Source of the DNA: Flavobacterium sp.
GTDB taxonomy: Bacteria > Bacteroidota > Bacteroidia > Flavobacteriales > Flavobacteriaceae
DNA length: 64,000 nt
Reading direction: 5' to 3'
NCBI RefSeq assembly: GCF_004211145.1
Contig: NZ_SEBS01000005.1
Span: 1-64,000 of the forward strand
Shown one piece after another: positions 34,687 through 43,341 of this stretch (position 1 is its first letter; each line of letters starts with the position of its first letter). The position numbers and the translations under genes were made by a program. Below the pieces are notes generated by a model. The model ran no database searches. It was not told the origin of the DNA and saw only the letters and a list, made by a program, of their open reading frames with translations.

Positions 34687-36027
34687 TTATTCTTTTTTTG
34701 GGGCAGCAACAGCAACCACGCCCGAATTGAAAAGACAGTACATCGCAACGAAAAACACGGCGCCGCGTTGTCTCCACAAGAAGGACTCGGTCAAAAATAA
34801 ACTTATCATAAGAACTGCGAAAGAAATATGTGTAAAATCTTTCATCTTGAGACCATTTTTTAGGGTTACGACGAGCATCGCAACGAGCAGGATCAACCCG
34901 AAAATTCCAAGGTCGGCGAAGTTCTGGATGTATTGGTTGTGGAAGTTTTTGGCTTTGTAACCGGCATCGTTCGCATCGCCTGCCCATAAGTTGTGTTCAA
35001 TCGACTTTTCGCGGATCTTGATATTCGATGCGTTAAGCCCGTAACCCGTAAAGAAAACGTTGTCTTCGCTTAACATCTCGAAGAAAATCCGAGCCTGATA
35101 GACGCGAAAAGCCGTTCCGGGAAAAAAATCGTTTTGTTTGAACATTTCCTGTTGCCAAGCCTGGGGAACACTTACATTGTACACTTTGTCTTCTCCATTG
35201 CTTAATTCTTCATTCACGGTTCCCGCGGTGAAAGCCGTTTGATATTCGATTTGGAATCGGTCAGTGATTTTATCGAAAACCAGGATTGGAAGCGCGATCA
35301 TCGCAATTAATAAGGTAAGCGCGATGACTTTCTTTTTAGTAGAAAAACCGGAAAAGAAAAACGCGTACGCCGTAAGCAGAAGCAAAAATATCGCAATCAC
35401 GTTTTTAGACGAAAGCAGTACCATCAGCACGCCCAAGAATCCGAGACAACACCAATCATATCTCTGTTTCCCGACTTTAGGCAGCAATGCGAAAAACGCG
35501 ACTGCCATATAAATCGAAACGTGTATGGCATTGACTTCCTTGGTGACCAATTCGTGGTAAAAAAACACGTTTTTATCGCCGCTTTGAAAGAACCTGAAAA
35601 GTGATTTAAGTACGTAAAGAACGCCCAATGCCGTCATCACATACGCGTAGTTCTGAAGCAGTGCGCTTTTTTGCGTCCTCGAAAAAACCGGAAACATCAT
35701 GAAACAAACCGGCACGGCGAACAGCACGATTTCCTTGGGTAAGGCGTTGGCCGATCGCGATGGATTTATCGACCGGGCAATTGACAAAGCCATTGAGATG
35801 AAAAGCGCCACAGGCAACAACAACTGCCATTCAACCCTGAAAAACTTGTGTTTCGAGAAAAAATACAGACTGGCTGCGGCAAATAACATGAGTGCGATAT
35901 TGCCCAGAGCCAACGACAGCGGAATGCTCGACAGCAAGAAAAGCACAAAAAGAGAAACGGGGTGATTTTTACCGAGTTCAAGCGCCTTTTGCCAGAGTCG
36001 TCTCAAATAATTGGAGATATTCGCCAT
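34687..36027 (-). CDS. O-antigen ligase family protein (Wzy_C/WaaL)
   Basis: 446-aa membrane protein with about ten to twelve segments and a large periplasmic loop (about residues 240-350) leading to [16 protein letters not shown], the Wzy_C motif with the conserved His. Either ligates polysaccharide to lipid A core or polymerises it. The first 50 nt overlap the 3' end of the upstream glycosyltransferase gene, so a later start is possible. Confidence 0.85.
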   Translation of the reverse strand: MANISNYLRRLWQKALELGKNHPVSLFVLFLLSSIPLSLALGNIALMLFAAASLYFFSKHKFFRVEWQLLLPVALFISMALSIARSINPSRSANALPKEIVLFAVPVCFMMFPVFSRTQKSALLQNYAYVMTALGVLYVLKSLFRFFQSGDKNVFFYHELVTKEVNAIHVSIYMAVAFFALLPKVGKQRYDWCCLGFLGVLMVLLSSKNVIAIFLLLLTAYAFFFSGFSTKKKVIALTLLIAMIALPILVFDKITDRFQIEYQTAFTAGTVNEELSNGEDKVYNVSVPQAWQQEMFKQNDFFPGTAFRVYQARIFFEMLSEDNVFFTGYGLNASNIKIREKSIEHNLWAGDANDAGYKAKNFHNQYIQNFADLGIFGLILLVAMLVVTLKNGLKMKDFTHISFAVLMISLFLTESFLWRQRGAVFFVAMYCLFNSGVVAVAAPKKE

Positions 36028-37075
36028 TGATCTTGTTCCAGTTGTACTTGTTAACTATGGCGTCGTAATTGTTGCGCACGCGGTGCAAGTTATCACTTTT
36101 TTTGACAGAGGAAAGAATGTGATCGACATCATCGGCCGACGAAAAATAGATCCCGTTGTCACCTAGAATTCCTTTGTTGAATTCGTTATCGTGCGCGACC
36201 ACGAATGCCTGGGACGCCATCGCCTCCAACAGCGACGGATTGGTTCCGCCTACGGTATGTCCGTGGAAATAAAGGTTCGAGTAATAACGCAGGCTGTTCA
36301 GGTGTTCGATGTTGTAAATCCCGCCCATGAACCTGATGTTGGTTTTGGCCGAAAATTTCGACTTGAGATATTCGCCGTATTTGGTCTTGTGGTTTCCGAC
36401 GACGAGAATAACGGGATTATGAGGATTCTTGGCGACGCCCTCGAGCACCATGTCGAGGTTGTTCTCGGGTTCGAAACGTGCCATGATCATATTGTAACCT
36501 CCGGGCGTTACGTCGTATTGTTCCGTAATTTGAAGATTCGGTTCGTTAAACGGATGTGCGCCGTAAGCGATGAACGTCGATTCTTTTCCATATCGGTTCT
36601 TGAGATACGACTTGATTCCCGGCGAATCGGCCACGAGATAATCGCTGCTGACGGCCGCCAAACGTTCGGCGAATTTCAGGAACTGGCGAACCGGGCGCGA
36701 ATATTTGGTACGTTTCCATTCCAAGCCGTCCATGTTGGTGATGATGAGCGGGGTTTTCGGGAGCAGGAAAAACCAAACCGAATTGCTCGTATAACCCAAT
36801 TGTAGAATGATGTCGAAGTCGCGCTTCCTCGCGTCCATGATGCAATTGTAGTCGTAGATGAACTGCCCGAATGTTCCCATTTTGTGTTCGGGATCGTTGC
36901 AATGCAGGATGTGCACGCCGCGGAACGTCTTTTCCTGATGCGGATGGTTGTGCGAATTATACACATAGACCTCATGCCCTTTCTCGACGAGATACACTGA
37001 GAAAAATTCGGCAAATTGCTCAAAACCACCATAGTGATTGGGTATTCCACGGGTTCCGAGAATCGCTACTTTCAT
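35978..37075 (-). CDS. Glycosyltransferase with DUF1972 N-terminal domain (GT4)
   Basis: 365 aa. The N-terminus KVAILGTRGIPNHYGGFEQF is the DUF1972 signature, found in rhamnosyltransferases and related enzymes; the C-terminal half is a GT1-type domain (VILVVGNHKTK, GGTNPSLLEAMASQAFVVAH). It should transfer a sugar to the lipid-linked intermediate. The start is the ATG at 37075, after a good promoter; the frame to 37108 runs through that promoter. First gene of a minus-strand block. Confidence 0.88.
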   Translation of the reverse strand: MKVAILGTRGIPNHYGGFEQFAEFFSVYLVEKGHEVYVYNSHNHPHQEKTFRGVHILHCNDPEHKMGTFGQFIYDYNCIMDARKRDFDIILQLGYTSNSVWFFLLPKTPLIITNMDGLEWKRTKYSRPVRQFLKFAERLAAVSSDYLVADSPGIKSYLKNRYGKESTFIAYGAHPFNEPNLQITEQYDVTPGGYNMIMARFEPENNLDMVLEGVAKNPHNPVILVVGNHKTKYGEYLKSKFSAKTNIRFMGGIYNIEHLNSLRYYSNLYFHGHTVGGTNPSLLEAMASQAFVVAHDNEFNKGILGDNGIYFSSADDVDHILSSVKKSDNLHRVRNNYDAIVNKYNWNKINGEYLQLFETTLAKGA

Positions 37076-37096
37076 ACAGGCATTTAAAATCTGTTG

Positions 37097-37124
37097 CAAA
37101 AATAGCATCTTTTGGGGTTTTCAA
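37097..37124 (-). promoter_or_regulatory. Promoter of the DUF1972 glycosyltransferase block
   Basis: On the minus strand, TTG (37124-37122), a 17-nt spacer and TATTTTTG (37104-37097), 21 nt before the ATG at 37075. Confidence 0.6.
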
Positions 37125-37244
37125 AAATCGGGCGCGACCTATTTATTAAAAAACAGCGATTTCTTATACGTAAATTAAAATCAAAGCGACTCGATCTGCC
37201 AAAATACGCAATGCAACTATAGTGTTAAATGATATCCATCATGA

Positions 37245-37272
37245 TTGCGTTGTCGATTAATTGCTACTTTTG
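37245..37272 (+). promoter_or_regulatory. Promoter of the 2OG-Fe(II) oxygenase gene
   Basis: TTG (37245-37247), a 17-nt spacer and TACTTTTG (37265-37272), 27 nt before the ATG at 37300. Confidence 0.55.
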
Positions 37273-37299
37273 TGAGGTAATCTGCAATTTATACGACTC

Positions 37300-38076
37300 A
37301 TGATCCGATTTGATTTCCTTGAACAAAATCTTGAAGACCTGCGCATAAAATATCTAACCGCCCAACCGTTCCCGCATTTGATAATCGATGATTTTTGCGA
37401 TTCCGAAAAACTTGGGCGCGCGTACGATCAAATTCCGGAACTCAACAATAAGAGCCGCGATTACGCCTTTGCCAACAACAAGTTCGAAAAATCAAATTAC
37501 AAGGAAATCTGTCCGGAACTCAAGGAATTTTACGATGATCTTTCATCAGAGCGGTTCAACATAATATTGAGTTTCATAACCGCGAAAAAGACTTTCGTAG
37601 ATCCCAAAAACTTTGGAGGCGGGCTTCACCAAGGCAAGAAAAACAGCTTCCTTGACATGCACCTGGATTTCAATTACCATCCGTTGCACAAGAACTGGTA
37701 CCGCGAACTCAACCTGCTTTTGTACCTCAACAAAGATTGGAAACCTGAATACAAAGGTCATTTGAAGATCAAGGATTTGCGCACGAACGACGAGGCTGAA
37801 CTTGCCGTTCCGTTCAATCGTATGATTATCCAGCAATGCGCGCCGTATTCGTTGCACGGTTACGACATGACGAGTTTTCCTGAAGGCCGATATCGTACGT
37901 CGATCGCGACATATGCGTATCAATTGCACGAACGATTAATCGAGACGCCACGCACTACCGATTGGTTCCCGAGCGAAGATTCGTCTTTCCTCAAAAAACA
38001 ATTGGCCAAGAATTACAATTTCCTGGTTCAGACCAAGAACAAATTCTTTGGAAGCGCGACGGCCAAAAACCAATAA
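37300..38076 (+). CDS. 2OG-Fe(II) oxygenase (prolyl 4-hydroxylase-like)
   Basis: 258 aa. A double-stranded beta-helix fold is suggested by the HxD iron ligands in DMHLDFNYHP, the distal His in PYSLHGYDM and an Arg in GRYRTSIATYAY expected to bind 2-oxoglutarate. The family hydroxylates proteins, lipids or sugars; the substrate here is not known. It is the only plus-strand gene between 32.3 and 51.9 kb, with its own promoter, and its stop codon abuts the convergent GT4 gene. No signal peptide, so cytoplasmic. Confidence 0.85.
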   Translation: MIRFDFLEQNLEDLRIKYLTAQPFPHLIIDDFCDSEKLGRAYDQIPELNNKSRDYAFANNKFEKSNYKEICPELKEFYDDLSSERFNIILSFITAKKTFVDPKNFGGGLHQGKKNSFLDMHLDFNYHPLHKNWYRELNLLLYLNKDWKPEYKGHLKIKDLRTNDEAELAVPFNRMIIQQCAPYSLHGYDMTSFPEGRYRTSIATYAYQLHERLIETPRTTDWFPSEDSSFLKKQLAKNYNFLVQTKNKFFGSATAKNQ

Positions 38077-39192
38077 TTATCTTTCTTTTATCGACGAATT
38101 GAAGATTCGCGCGGCATTCTCCCAATTGTAGTTTTCCTTTACGGTTTGCTGCAGCGAATTGAGTTGCGTTTCATTTGGAGCCGACGTAGCGATGCGCAAT
38201 AACTTTTCCTTGAATTCTTTTTCATTCGACGGATCAAATAAATTATTCCCGAAAAACGTAAAGTCCGACATCGCGGTTTGGTTCGAACACAAAACCGGAA
38301 TTCCTGCAGCCGCGGCTTCCAATGGCGGAATTCCGAAACCTTCGGCAATCGACGGATAAATGAACGCACTTGAACCGCGCAATAATTTGATCATTTCAGG
38401 ATATGCGAGATGTTCGATGAAAATGATGCGCTTTTTTATGTCGGACGACAACCCGTCGAGAATCTTGTGCAACTCGGGAATGTAAAACGTTTCATGCCCG
38501 ACGAATACCAATTGCCTGGTCTTGTATAGCTCGAGGTCGATGAAATGCTGCAATACTAAATGCTGGTTCTTTCTTGGTTCGAGCCTGCTGATGTAAATCA
38601 AATAATCGCCGAGTCCATACGATTGGGCGACTTCTTGTTTAATCTGGGTTTTATCGTACGTTTCAAAGAATATGTCGTCAACGCCGTTGGGCATCACAAT
38701 CGCGTCGGTCACGCCAAGATACTGCGAGATCTCGTTCTTGGAATACGATGAAACCGTGAAGACGATATCCGACATTCGCGCGCTGTACTTGTACGTGATG
38801 CGGCTTTGGAGTCTATTCAACTTCGGGAAAAATTCAGGGAAATCCTCGAACAGCACGTCATGCGTCGTCACGATGTATTTGCACACTTTGACGGGCGGCA
38901 CGCGATATTGAAAATGCGCGTAATCGATCTTGTGTTTCTTTAACAGGCGCGGCAAATCAAAAAGCAACCGTTTGATTTTGCTCTCTCCGGGATATTGTAT
39001 GTAGGTGATGTTCGGTTGTTCGCCGAATTCGGCTTTGAGTTTTTCGACGTTGCAGGCCGCGAGGAAAAAGTCGCGCGATCGGTCCTGCACCAAAACGGAA
39101 TACAATCCCTTGATATAAGTCCGCGTGCCTTGGAACCCGCCATCGAATACGTGGCAATCGACAAAAATCCTCGTGCGTTTCAAATCATTCAT
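38077..39192 (-). CDS. Glycosyltransferase family 4
   Basis: 371 aa, GT-B fold. Donor domain motifs are LIYISRLEPRKNQHLVLQHF and SSAFIYPSIAEGFGIPPLEA, where the E..G.P.LEA pattern is the GT4 sugar-nucleotide site. No membrane segment. Its start overlaps the Wzy-like gene by 8 nt, in a block with Wzy, Wzx and a methyltransferase. Confidence 0.9.
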   Translation of the reverse strand: MNDLKRTRIFVDCHVFDGGFQGTRTYIKGLYSVLVQDRSRDFFLAACNVEKLKAEFGEQPNITYIQYPGESKIKRLLFDLPRLLKKHKIDYAHFQYRVPPVKVCKYIVTTHDVLFEDFPEFFPKLNRLQSRITYKYSARMSDIVFTVSSYSKNEISQYLGVTDAIVMPNGVDDIFFETYDKTQIKQEVAQSYGLGDYLIYISRLEPRKNQHLVLQHFIDLELYKTRQLVFVGHETFYIPELHKILDGLSSDIKKRIIFIEHLAYPEMIKLLRGSSAFIYPSIAEGFGIPPLEAAAAGIPVLCSNQTAMSDFTFFGNNLFDPSNEKEFKEKLLRIATSAPNETQLNSLQQTVKENYNWENAARIFNSSIKER

Positions 39193-40438
39193 GCTGCGGC
39201 AATTCTCGCGTTCGTTTGATCAGGATTTCGCGGTAACACAATAGGAACCCGACTACGAGCGCCTTGTTGTCGGTCTTGAGGTAAAAGCCCATCAACACCC
39301 AGTGCGCGAACAGCATGAAAATAGCCATGCCCAGAAAGAACAGGTTCAATTGGTGTACGACGGGATCGGTCGAGGCTTTCCGGCGCCCCAGGAGATATAA
39401 GAAAATCAGGCACAGGATTATCCCGACGAGTCCTGATTTTAGAAATATGGTCATGAACGCGTTGTGCAGCATCGGGATATATCGGATAAATTCCTGATCG
39501 TTTGTCCAAAGCTTGCGCCCAAGGTCGATCCGAGATCCCATTCCTTTCCCGAAAAGTGTCGTCACCGTGCCGTCATAACTGACTTGCTTTACCGTAATAA
39601 TGTTCTCAAACGAGCGATAATTGTCATTGAAATCCTGCCAATCGTCTTTATCGACTTTGGTCTTGAAGGCTTCGATCGGGGCGTTTTTTATCTTGAAGAG
39701 AAATGCCTCCATGCCGTTTCCGTTGCGCGACAAGTGCATGTTGTAGATGATCGTGTAACTGGTCCCGACGACCACGATGAACGTCGTCATGATGATGATC
39801 GCACGCTTGGTCAACCTGAAATAGCCTTTGAGCGCGAGCAGGATAATGAAAAACTGGATGAAGTTGATTCGGGAAACGTATAGAAATGCTGAAAATCCGA
39901 TAACCAACAACAGCAACCATTTTCGCTTTTGGCTGATATCGAGCTGGAACTCCTTGCTGAAAAAAAGGAATATCAACGCGAAGAACTCGAAATCCCCAAA
40001 GTAACCGCCGTAGAAACGCAGCTCGTGTATGTTGAGGATCTTGTAATACATCGCGCTGTAAAAGATGATCCCGATATGGATCACACCGATGAAAAGGCTC
40101 GTGTAGATGATCGTTTCGAAAGGTTTGACCTCGTAATTTCGGCACAATTGATAACCCAGTAGAATGCCCAAAATCGGTTTGAGCAGATACGTGACATCGC
40201 GCACATAGACATAAAACGGGAATTCCTTGAAGAACGCGACCACGAATGCGACCGCGAAAATTCCGGCGAAGCACGCCAGGAGATGCACGAGCGTCATCGA
40301 ATACCGCTTTTTTAGCGTCGCCAGGATCGACAGTGACCAGACAGCGAACGTAAGCTCGTAATTATTGAGGTACGTAACCGATACACAAAGCGCGAAGAGT
40401 ATCTGATACGGCAAATTTTTAGAGACTGTGCGAGACAT
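39185..40438 (-). CDS. O-antigen polymerase-like membrane protein (Wzy)
   Basis: 417-aa polytopic membrane protein with about ten to twelve hydrophobic segments and a hydrophilic loop at about 225-300 (MEAFLFKIKNAPIEAFKTKV), followed by PMLHNAFMTIFLKSGLVGII, in the style of Wzy polymerases. Sequence conservation in this class is low, so the call rests on topology, on the HNAFM..FLKSG segment and on position between Wzx and a glycosyltransferase. It shares 1 nt with the Wzx gene. Confidence 0.75.
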   Translation of the reverse strand: MSRTVSKNLPYQILFALCVSVTYLNNYELTFAVWSLSILATLKKRYSMTLVHLLACFAGIFAVAFVVAFFKEFPFYVYVRDVTYLLKPILGILLGYQLCRNYEVKPFETIIYTSLFIGVIHIGIIFYSAMYYKILNIHELRFYGGYFGDFEFFALIFLFFSKEFQLDISQKRKWLLLLVIGFSAFLYVSRINFIQFFIILLALKGYFRLTKRAIIIMTTFIVVVGTSYTIIYNMHLSRNGNGMEAFLFKIKNAPIEAFKTKVDKDDWQDFNDNYRSFENIITVKQVSYDGTVTTLFGKGMGSRIDLGRKLWTNDQEFIRYIPMLHNAFMTIFLKSGLVGIILCLIFLYLLGRRKASTDPVVHQLNLFFLGMAIFMLFAHWVLMGFYLKTDNKALVVGFLLCYREILIKRTRELPQHE

Positions 40439-41709
40439 TACTGGATTTTAAGCGCTTTTGTAAAATATCGGTTCAGGATGACAAGGTACAAAGTTACGAC
40501 GATAAATTCGGTTACGGCAATTGAAAACAGGGCGCCTTGAAGTCCCGCCCATTTCGTCAACGCGAACAACAAACCGACATTAAAAACGGTAGCTGCGATG
40601 GTCATGGTGATGTAGATCCTGTTTTTCTCGAACGCGAACATGAGCTGTCGCAACGGAAGCGAGAATGCGATGATCAGCGGAATGCACAACGCGATCCTGA
40701 AATAATGTGAGATTTCAGGAATCGATGCCGCGTCGATCTTGAAAAACGTGAACAACAGTTCGGCCTTGAGGTAGAAAATCGCGAGCAGCACAAGCACGGC
40801 GAACAAATTCGCGCCATGATATTGGAACCACACTTTTATTCCTTTTCTCAAGTCGGCATTGATCGCGAAACACACGCCCGAGTACGAAAAATAGAAGAAC
40901 AGCGTAAGATAGGATTTGAAGATCGACACGACCTGGTCGATCACGCGATATTCGCCCGCCATGAAATCTCCGCCCAAATAGCTGATAACCATAATTGGGA
41001 AAAACTGGTAAATCGACAGGAAAAACTGCGAAAAGCTGAAAGAGAATTCGCCTTTGAGGATTTCGAGCGCGGGCACGATATCAGTCTTTCCCCAAATCAT
41101 ACCGACTTTCCTGACCGCGAAAAGAAAGATCAAGAGGTTGGCGACGATGGTTCCGATGCCGAAAAACAGGTTCGCATAAATGTAATCATCGGGTTTTAAT
41201 ACAAACAGGAAAACGCCTGCGATATACAGGATTTTTGAAAGGATGTTCGCAAATGAAATAGCCGCGAAGTTTTCGATTCCCTGAAAAAACCAAGCCGGAC
41301 TGATGAATTGCCCGAGCACGACGGCAAAACTCAAGAAAAACAACGGTTTGTCTTTGGAGAAATACGGAACCGTGAAAATCAGGACGGTCATTACGGCCGT
41401 GACCGCAAGCAACAACAGGAATTTCGAGAAATAGATCGCGTGGAATTTGCGCCTCACGTAATTCGGATCTTCGCGGTTTATCGAAATATCGCGCACTCCG
41501 TTTATGTAGGAACCGTAATCGATAATGCCGTTCAGTGTCAGCGCCATTGCAAACCCGACACCAATTCGGCCCAAACCGTCCTGACCGCAAATCGAGATAA
41601 GGTGCGGAATGACAAGCAATGGCCCCAAAAGATTAAAGCCTTGTCCAAAACCGTAAACCAAAAGGTCGCTGAGTTTTTTCTTGTTGTAAATCCCGTCTGT
41701 TTTTGCCAT
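40438..41709 (-). CDS. Polysaccharide flippase (Wzx)
   Basis: 423-aa membrane protein of the MOP superfamily with about 12 segments. The N-terminal region LVYGFGQGFNLLGPLLVIPH resembles O-antigen flippases, as does SPAWFFQGIENFAAISFANI, a typical Wzx motif. It moves undecaprenyl-linked repeat units to the periplasm for the neighbouring Wzy-like protein. Its stop and start overlap tightly with the downstream gene, suggesting co-translation. Confidence 0.88.
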   Translation of the reverse strand: MAKTDGIYNKKKLSDLLVYGFGQGFNLLGPLLVIPHLISICGQDGLGRIGVGFAMALTLNGIIDYGSYINGVRDISINREDPNYVRRKFHAIYFSKFLLLLAVTAVMTVLIFTVPYFSKDKPLFFLSFAVVLGQFISPAWFFQGIENFAAISFANILSKILYIAGVFLFVLKPDDYIYANLFFGIGTIVANLLIFLFAVRKVGMIWGKTDIVPALEILKGEFSFSFSQFFLSIYQFFPIMVISYLGGDFMAGEYRVIDQVVSIFKSYLTLFFYFSYSGVCFAINADLRKGIKVWFQYHGANLFAVLVLLAIFYLKAELLFTFFKIDAASIPEISHYFRIALCIPLIIAFSLPLRQLMFAFEKNRIYITMTIAATVFNVGLLFALTKWAGLQGALFSIAVTEFIVVTLYLVILNRYFTKALKIQ

Positions 41710-41725
41710 GCTTTGCGGCTATGTC

Positions 41726-42514
41726 TTACGATCGATTGTCCTTGATGTAGAAACTGTTCATATCTGAAACCGATTTTGATTTCAGGAACGGCGTAAAGAT
41801 AAAGTAAGCCGCGTACAACATGTGCTTCGAAAACGGAAGTTTCAGAAACAAGGCACCCAGCGGATTGAGTTTCTTTTTCGTGAGTATGTGAACGTTCGCC
41901 GTGTAGTAATAACGCATGCCGTATTTCTTTGCCGTGAAGGCGAGCGATTTCCGGGAATGGAAGGCGACGTGTTGGCCGTGTTCAGGCGCGATGTACCACC
42001 AATCTTTTGGAATTGGGTTGGCCGGAACCGGATCGGTCGTGAAAATTATGGTATCGGTAAGCGCGAGTATTTTTTCGATTTCGGGCAACGGATCCTTGAA
42101 ATGTTCGAAGCTTTCAAACGTCGTGACGATGTCGTATTTGCGGTCGAGGCTACCGTCGAATCCGCGTGCGAGTTCGTTCTTAGTATAAGGATCGGCCCAA
42201 TAAAAATCGAACCCGATGTCGCGCATCGTCCTGACATAAGCGCCGAATCCGCCCGCATAATCCAAAAATTGTCCCCTGGTTTTAAAGAAAAGGCAAATAA
42301 GCGACGTCGTAATTTTCGACATACGTTCGCTGCGCAGCATCACGCCCGTGTCTGACAAATTCATGGAACTTATGTAGGCTTCGTCGAGCCAGTACGGTTC
42401 TTCAGTCTGTCCGAAATCACAGGACGGGCATTGAAAGTAGGCTACGTCGTATTTGTAGAGTACTTTTTTGGTGAAAATTTTTTGGGATGGGCTTGCGCAG
42501 ATTTTGCAGTTCAT
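41726..42514 (-). CDS. SAM-dependent methyltransferase with zinc-finger N-terminus
   Basis: 262 aa. The N-terminus has CxxC and CPSC pairs (NCKICASPSQK, YFQCPSCDFGQ), a zinc-ribbon common in class I sugar methyltransferases. The SAM site is in LDYAGGFGAYVRTM, followed by IVTTFESFEHFKDPLPEI. A role in methylating a nucleotide sugar or terminal glycan residue is likely. It is the first gene of the MT-Wzx-Wzy-GT4 block. Confidence 0.82.
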   Translation of the reverse strand: MNCKICASPSQKIFTKKVLYKYDVAYFQCPSCDFGQTEEPYWLDEAYISSMNLSDTGVMLRSERMSKITTSLICLFFKTRGQFLDYAGGFGAYVRTMRDIGFDFYWADPYTKNELARGFDGSLDRKYDIVTTFESFEHFKDPLPEIEKILALTDTIIFTTDPVPANPIPKDWWYIAPEHGQHVAFHSRKSLAFTAKKYGMRYYYTANVHILTKKKLNPLGALFLKLPFSKHMLYAAYFIFTPFLKSKSVSDMNSFYIKDNRS

Positions 42515-42605
42515 TTTGGACTATTTTGTACACATAAACTGGCGTACCAAGGTAAGTAGCAATTTCGTAAATGCAGGGTTGACGTCGAGAAAAAGTCGGT
42601 GTGTG

Positions 42606-42645
42606 AAAAAACAAAAGCCGTAAATTGAACTTTACGGCTTGCTTT
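42606..42645 (-). terminator. Terminator of the small lipoprotein gene
   Basis: Perfect 10-bp stem AAGCCGTAAA (42616-42625) / TTTACGGCTT (42632-42641) with a 6-nt loop. On the minus strand it is followed by TTGTTTTTT. Confidence 0.85.
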
Positions 42646-42720
42646 TACTGGACAAATCCAATCCGACTCAAATTGTCCGGGGACGTTGATAAAGATTAAG
42701 CAAGTTTAATTGCCAATAGA

Positions 42721-43263
42721 TTATTGGCTAACCAACTTTTCCAACTCCTCAGCAATCGGCGCTAACGGATAAACTGATGGTCCGACTTTGCCGTCGTTTT
42801 GGATTGACTTTACAGAATGATTCTGCATATTTACGATCGTATAACCTTCATTAGGTCTAAAATATTTGAAGAAATCAGCTCCTGCTATAGATCTTGTTTT
42901 CCCTAAATATGAAATTTCCAAGTTGTTGATGACAATTTCTCCTTGATCTTTTGCCCAACCGAAGTCGATACGCAACTGGGTAGCCAAGACGTCTTTTGGC
43001 AAATTGAATGTGACTTTTTGCGGCGCGTCGCTTCCTTTGACGTCGGCCCAAACTGAATTATCATCTACAAAGTCAATACTTCCGTCTTCAGTGTAGTAAA
43101 CATGGAAATGATCGTCTTTCTTTACGGTAACATCGAGTGTTACTTGGAAAAAGTCGTTTTTGACTACCTCAGGAACCGGTTGGGCGGCATCTTCTGCTTT
43201 TTTCTCGTCTTTACAGCCTACAAACGCCAAAGCAAGCATGGCGACGATAACAATATTCTTCAT
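42721..43263 (-). CDS. Small lipoprotein of unknown function
   Basis: 180 aa, lipobox FVGC with Cys at residue 17, then an acidic/Ala/Pro linker (KDEKKAEDAAQPVPEVVK). The rest looks like an all-beta domain: VTLDVTVKKDDHFHVYYTED, then WADVKGSDAPQKVTFNLP and EIVINNLEISYLG. I recognise no family with certainty; the pattern recalls beta-sandwich domains seen at the ends of some Bacteroidetes GT-C proteins. It has its own -7 box and a strong terminator, so it is transcribed alone within the polysaccharide locus. Confidence 0.75.
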   Translation of the reverse strand: MKNIVIVAMLALAFVGCKDEKKAEDAAQPVPEVVKNDFFQVTLDVTVKKDDHFHVYYTEDGSIDFVDDNSVWADVKGSDAPQKVTFNLPKDVLATQLRIDFGWAKDQGEIVINNLEISYLGKTRSIAGADFFKYFRPNEGYTIVNMQNHSVKSIQNDGKVGPSVYPLAPIAEELEKLVSQ

Positions 43264-43285
43264 GTTTTTTTATTTTAAATTTTTG

Positions 43286-43293
43286 CAAAAATA
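43286..43293 (-). promoter_or_regulatory. Promoter -7 box of the lipoprotein gene
   Basis: TATTTTTG on the minus strand, 22 nt before the ATG at 43263. The -33 TTG is not clear. Confidence 0.5.
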
Positions 43294-43341
43294 ATAGTTT
43301 AACTTTTTCGATGCGTGTTTTCTATTTTTTTATTTACCGAA

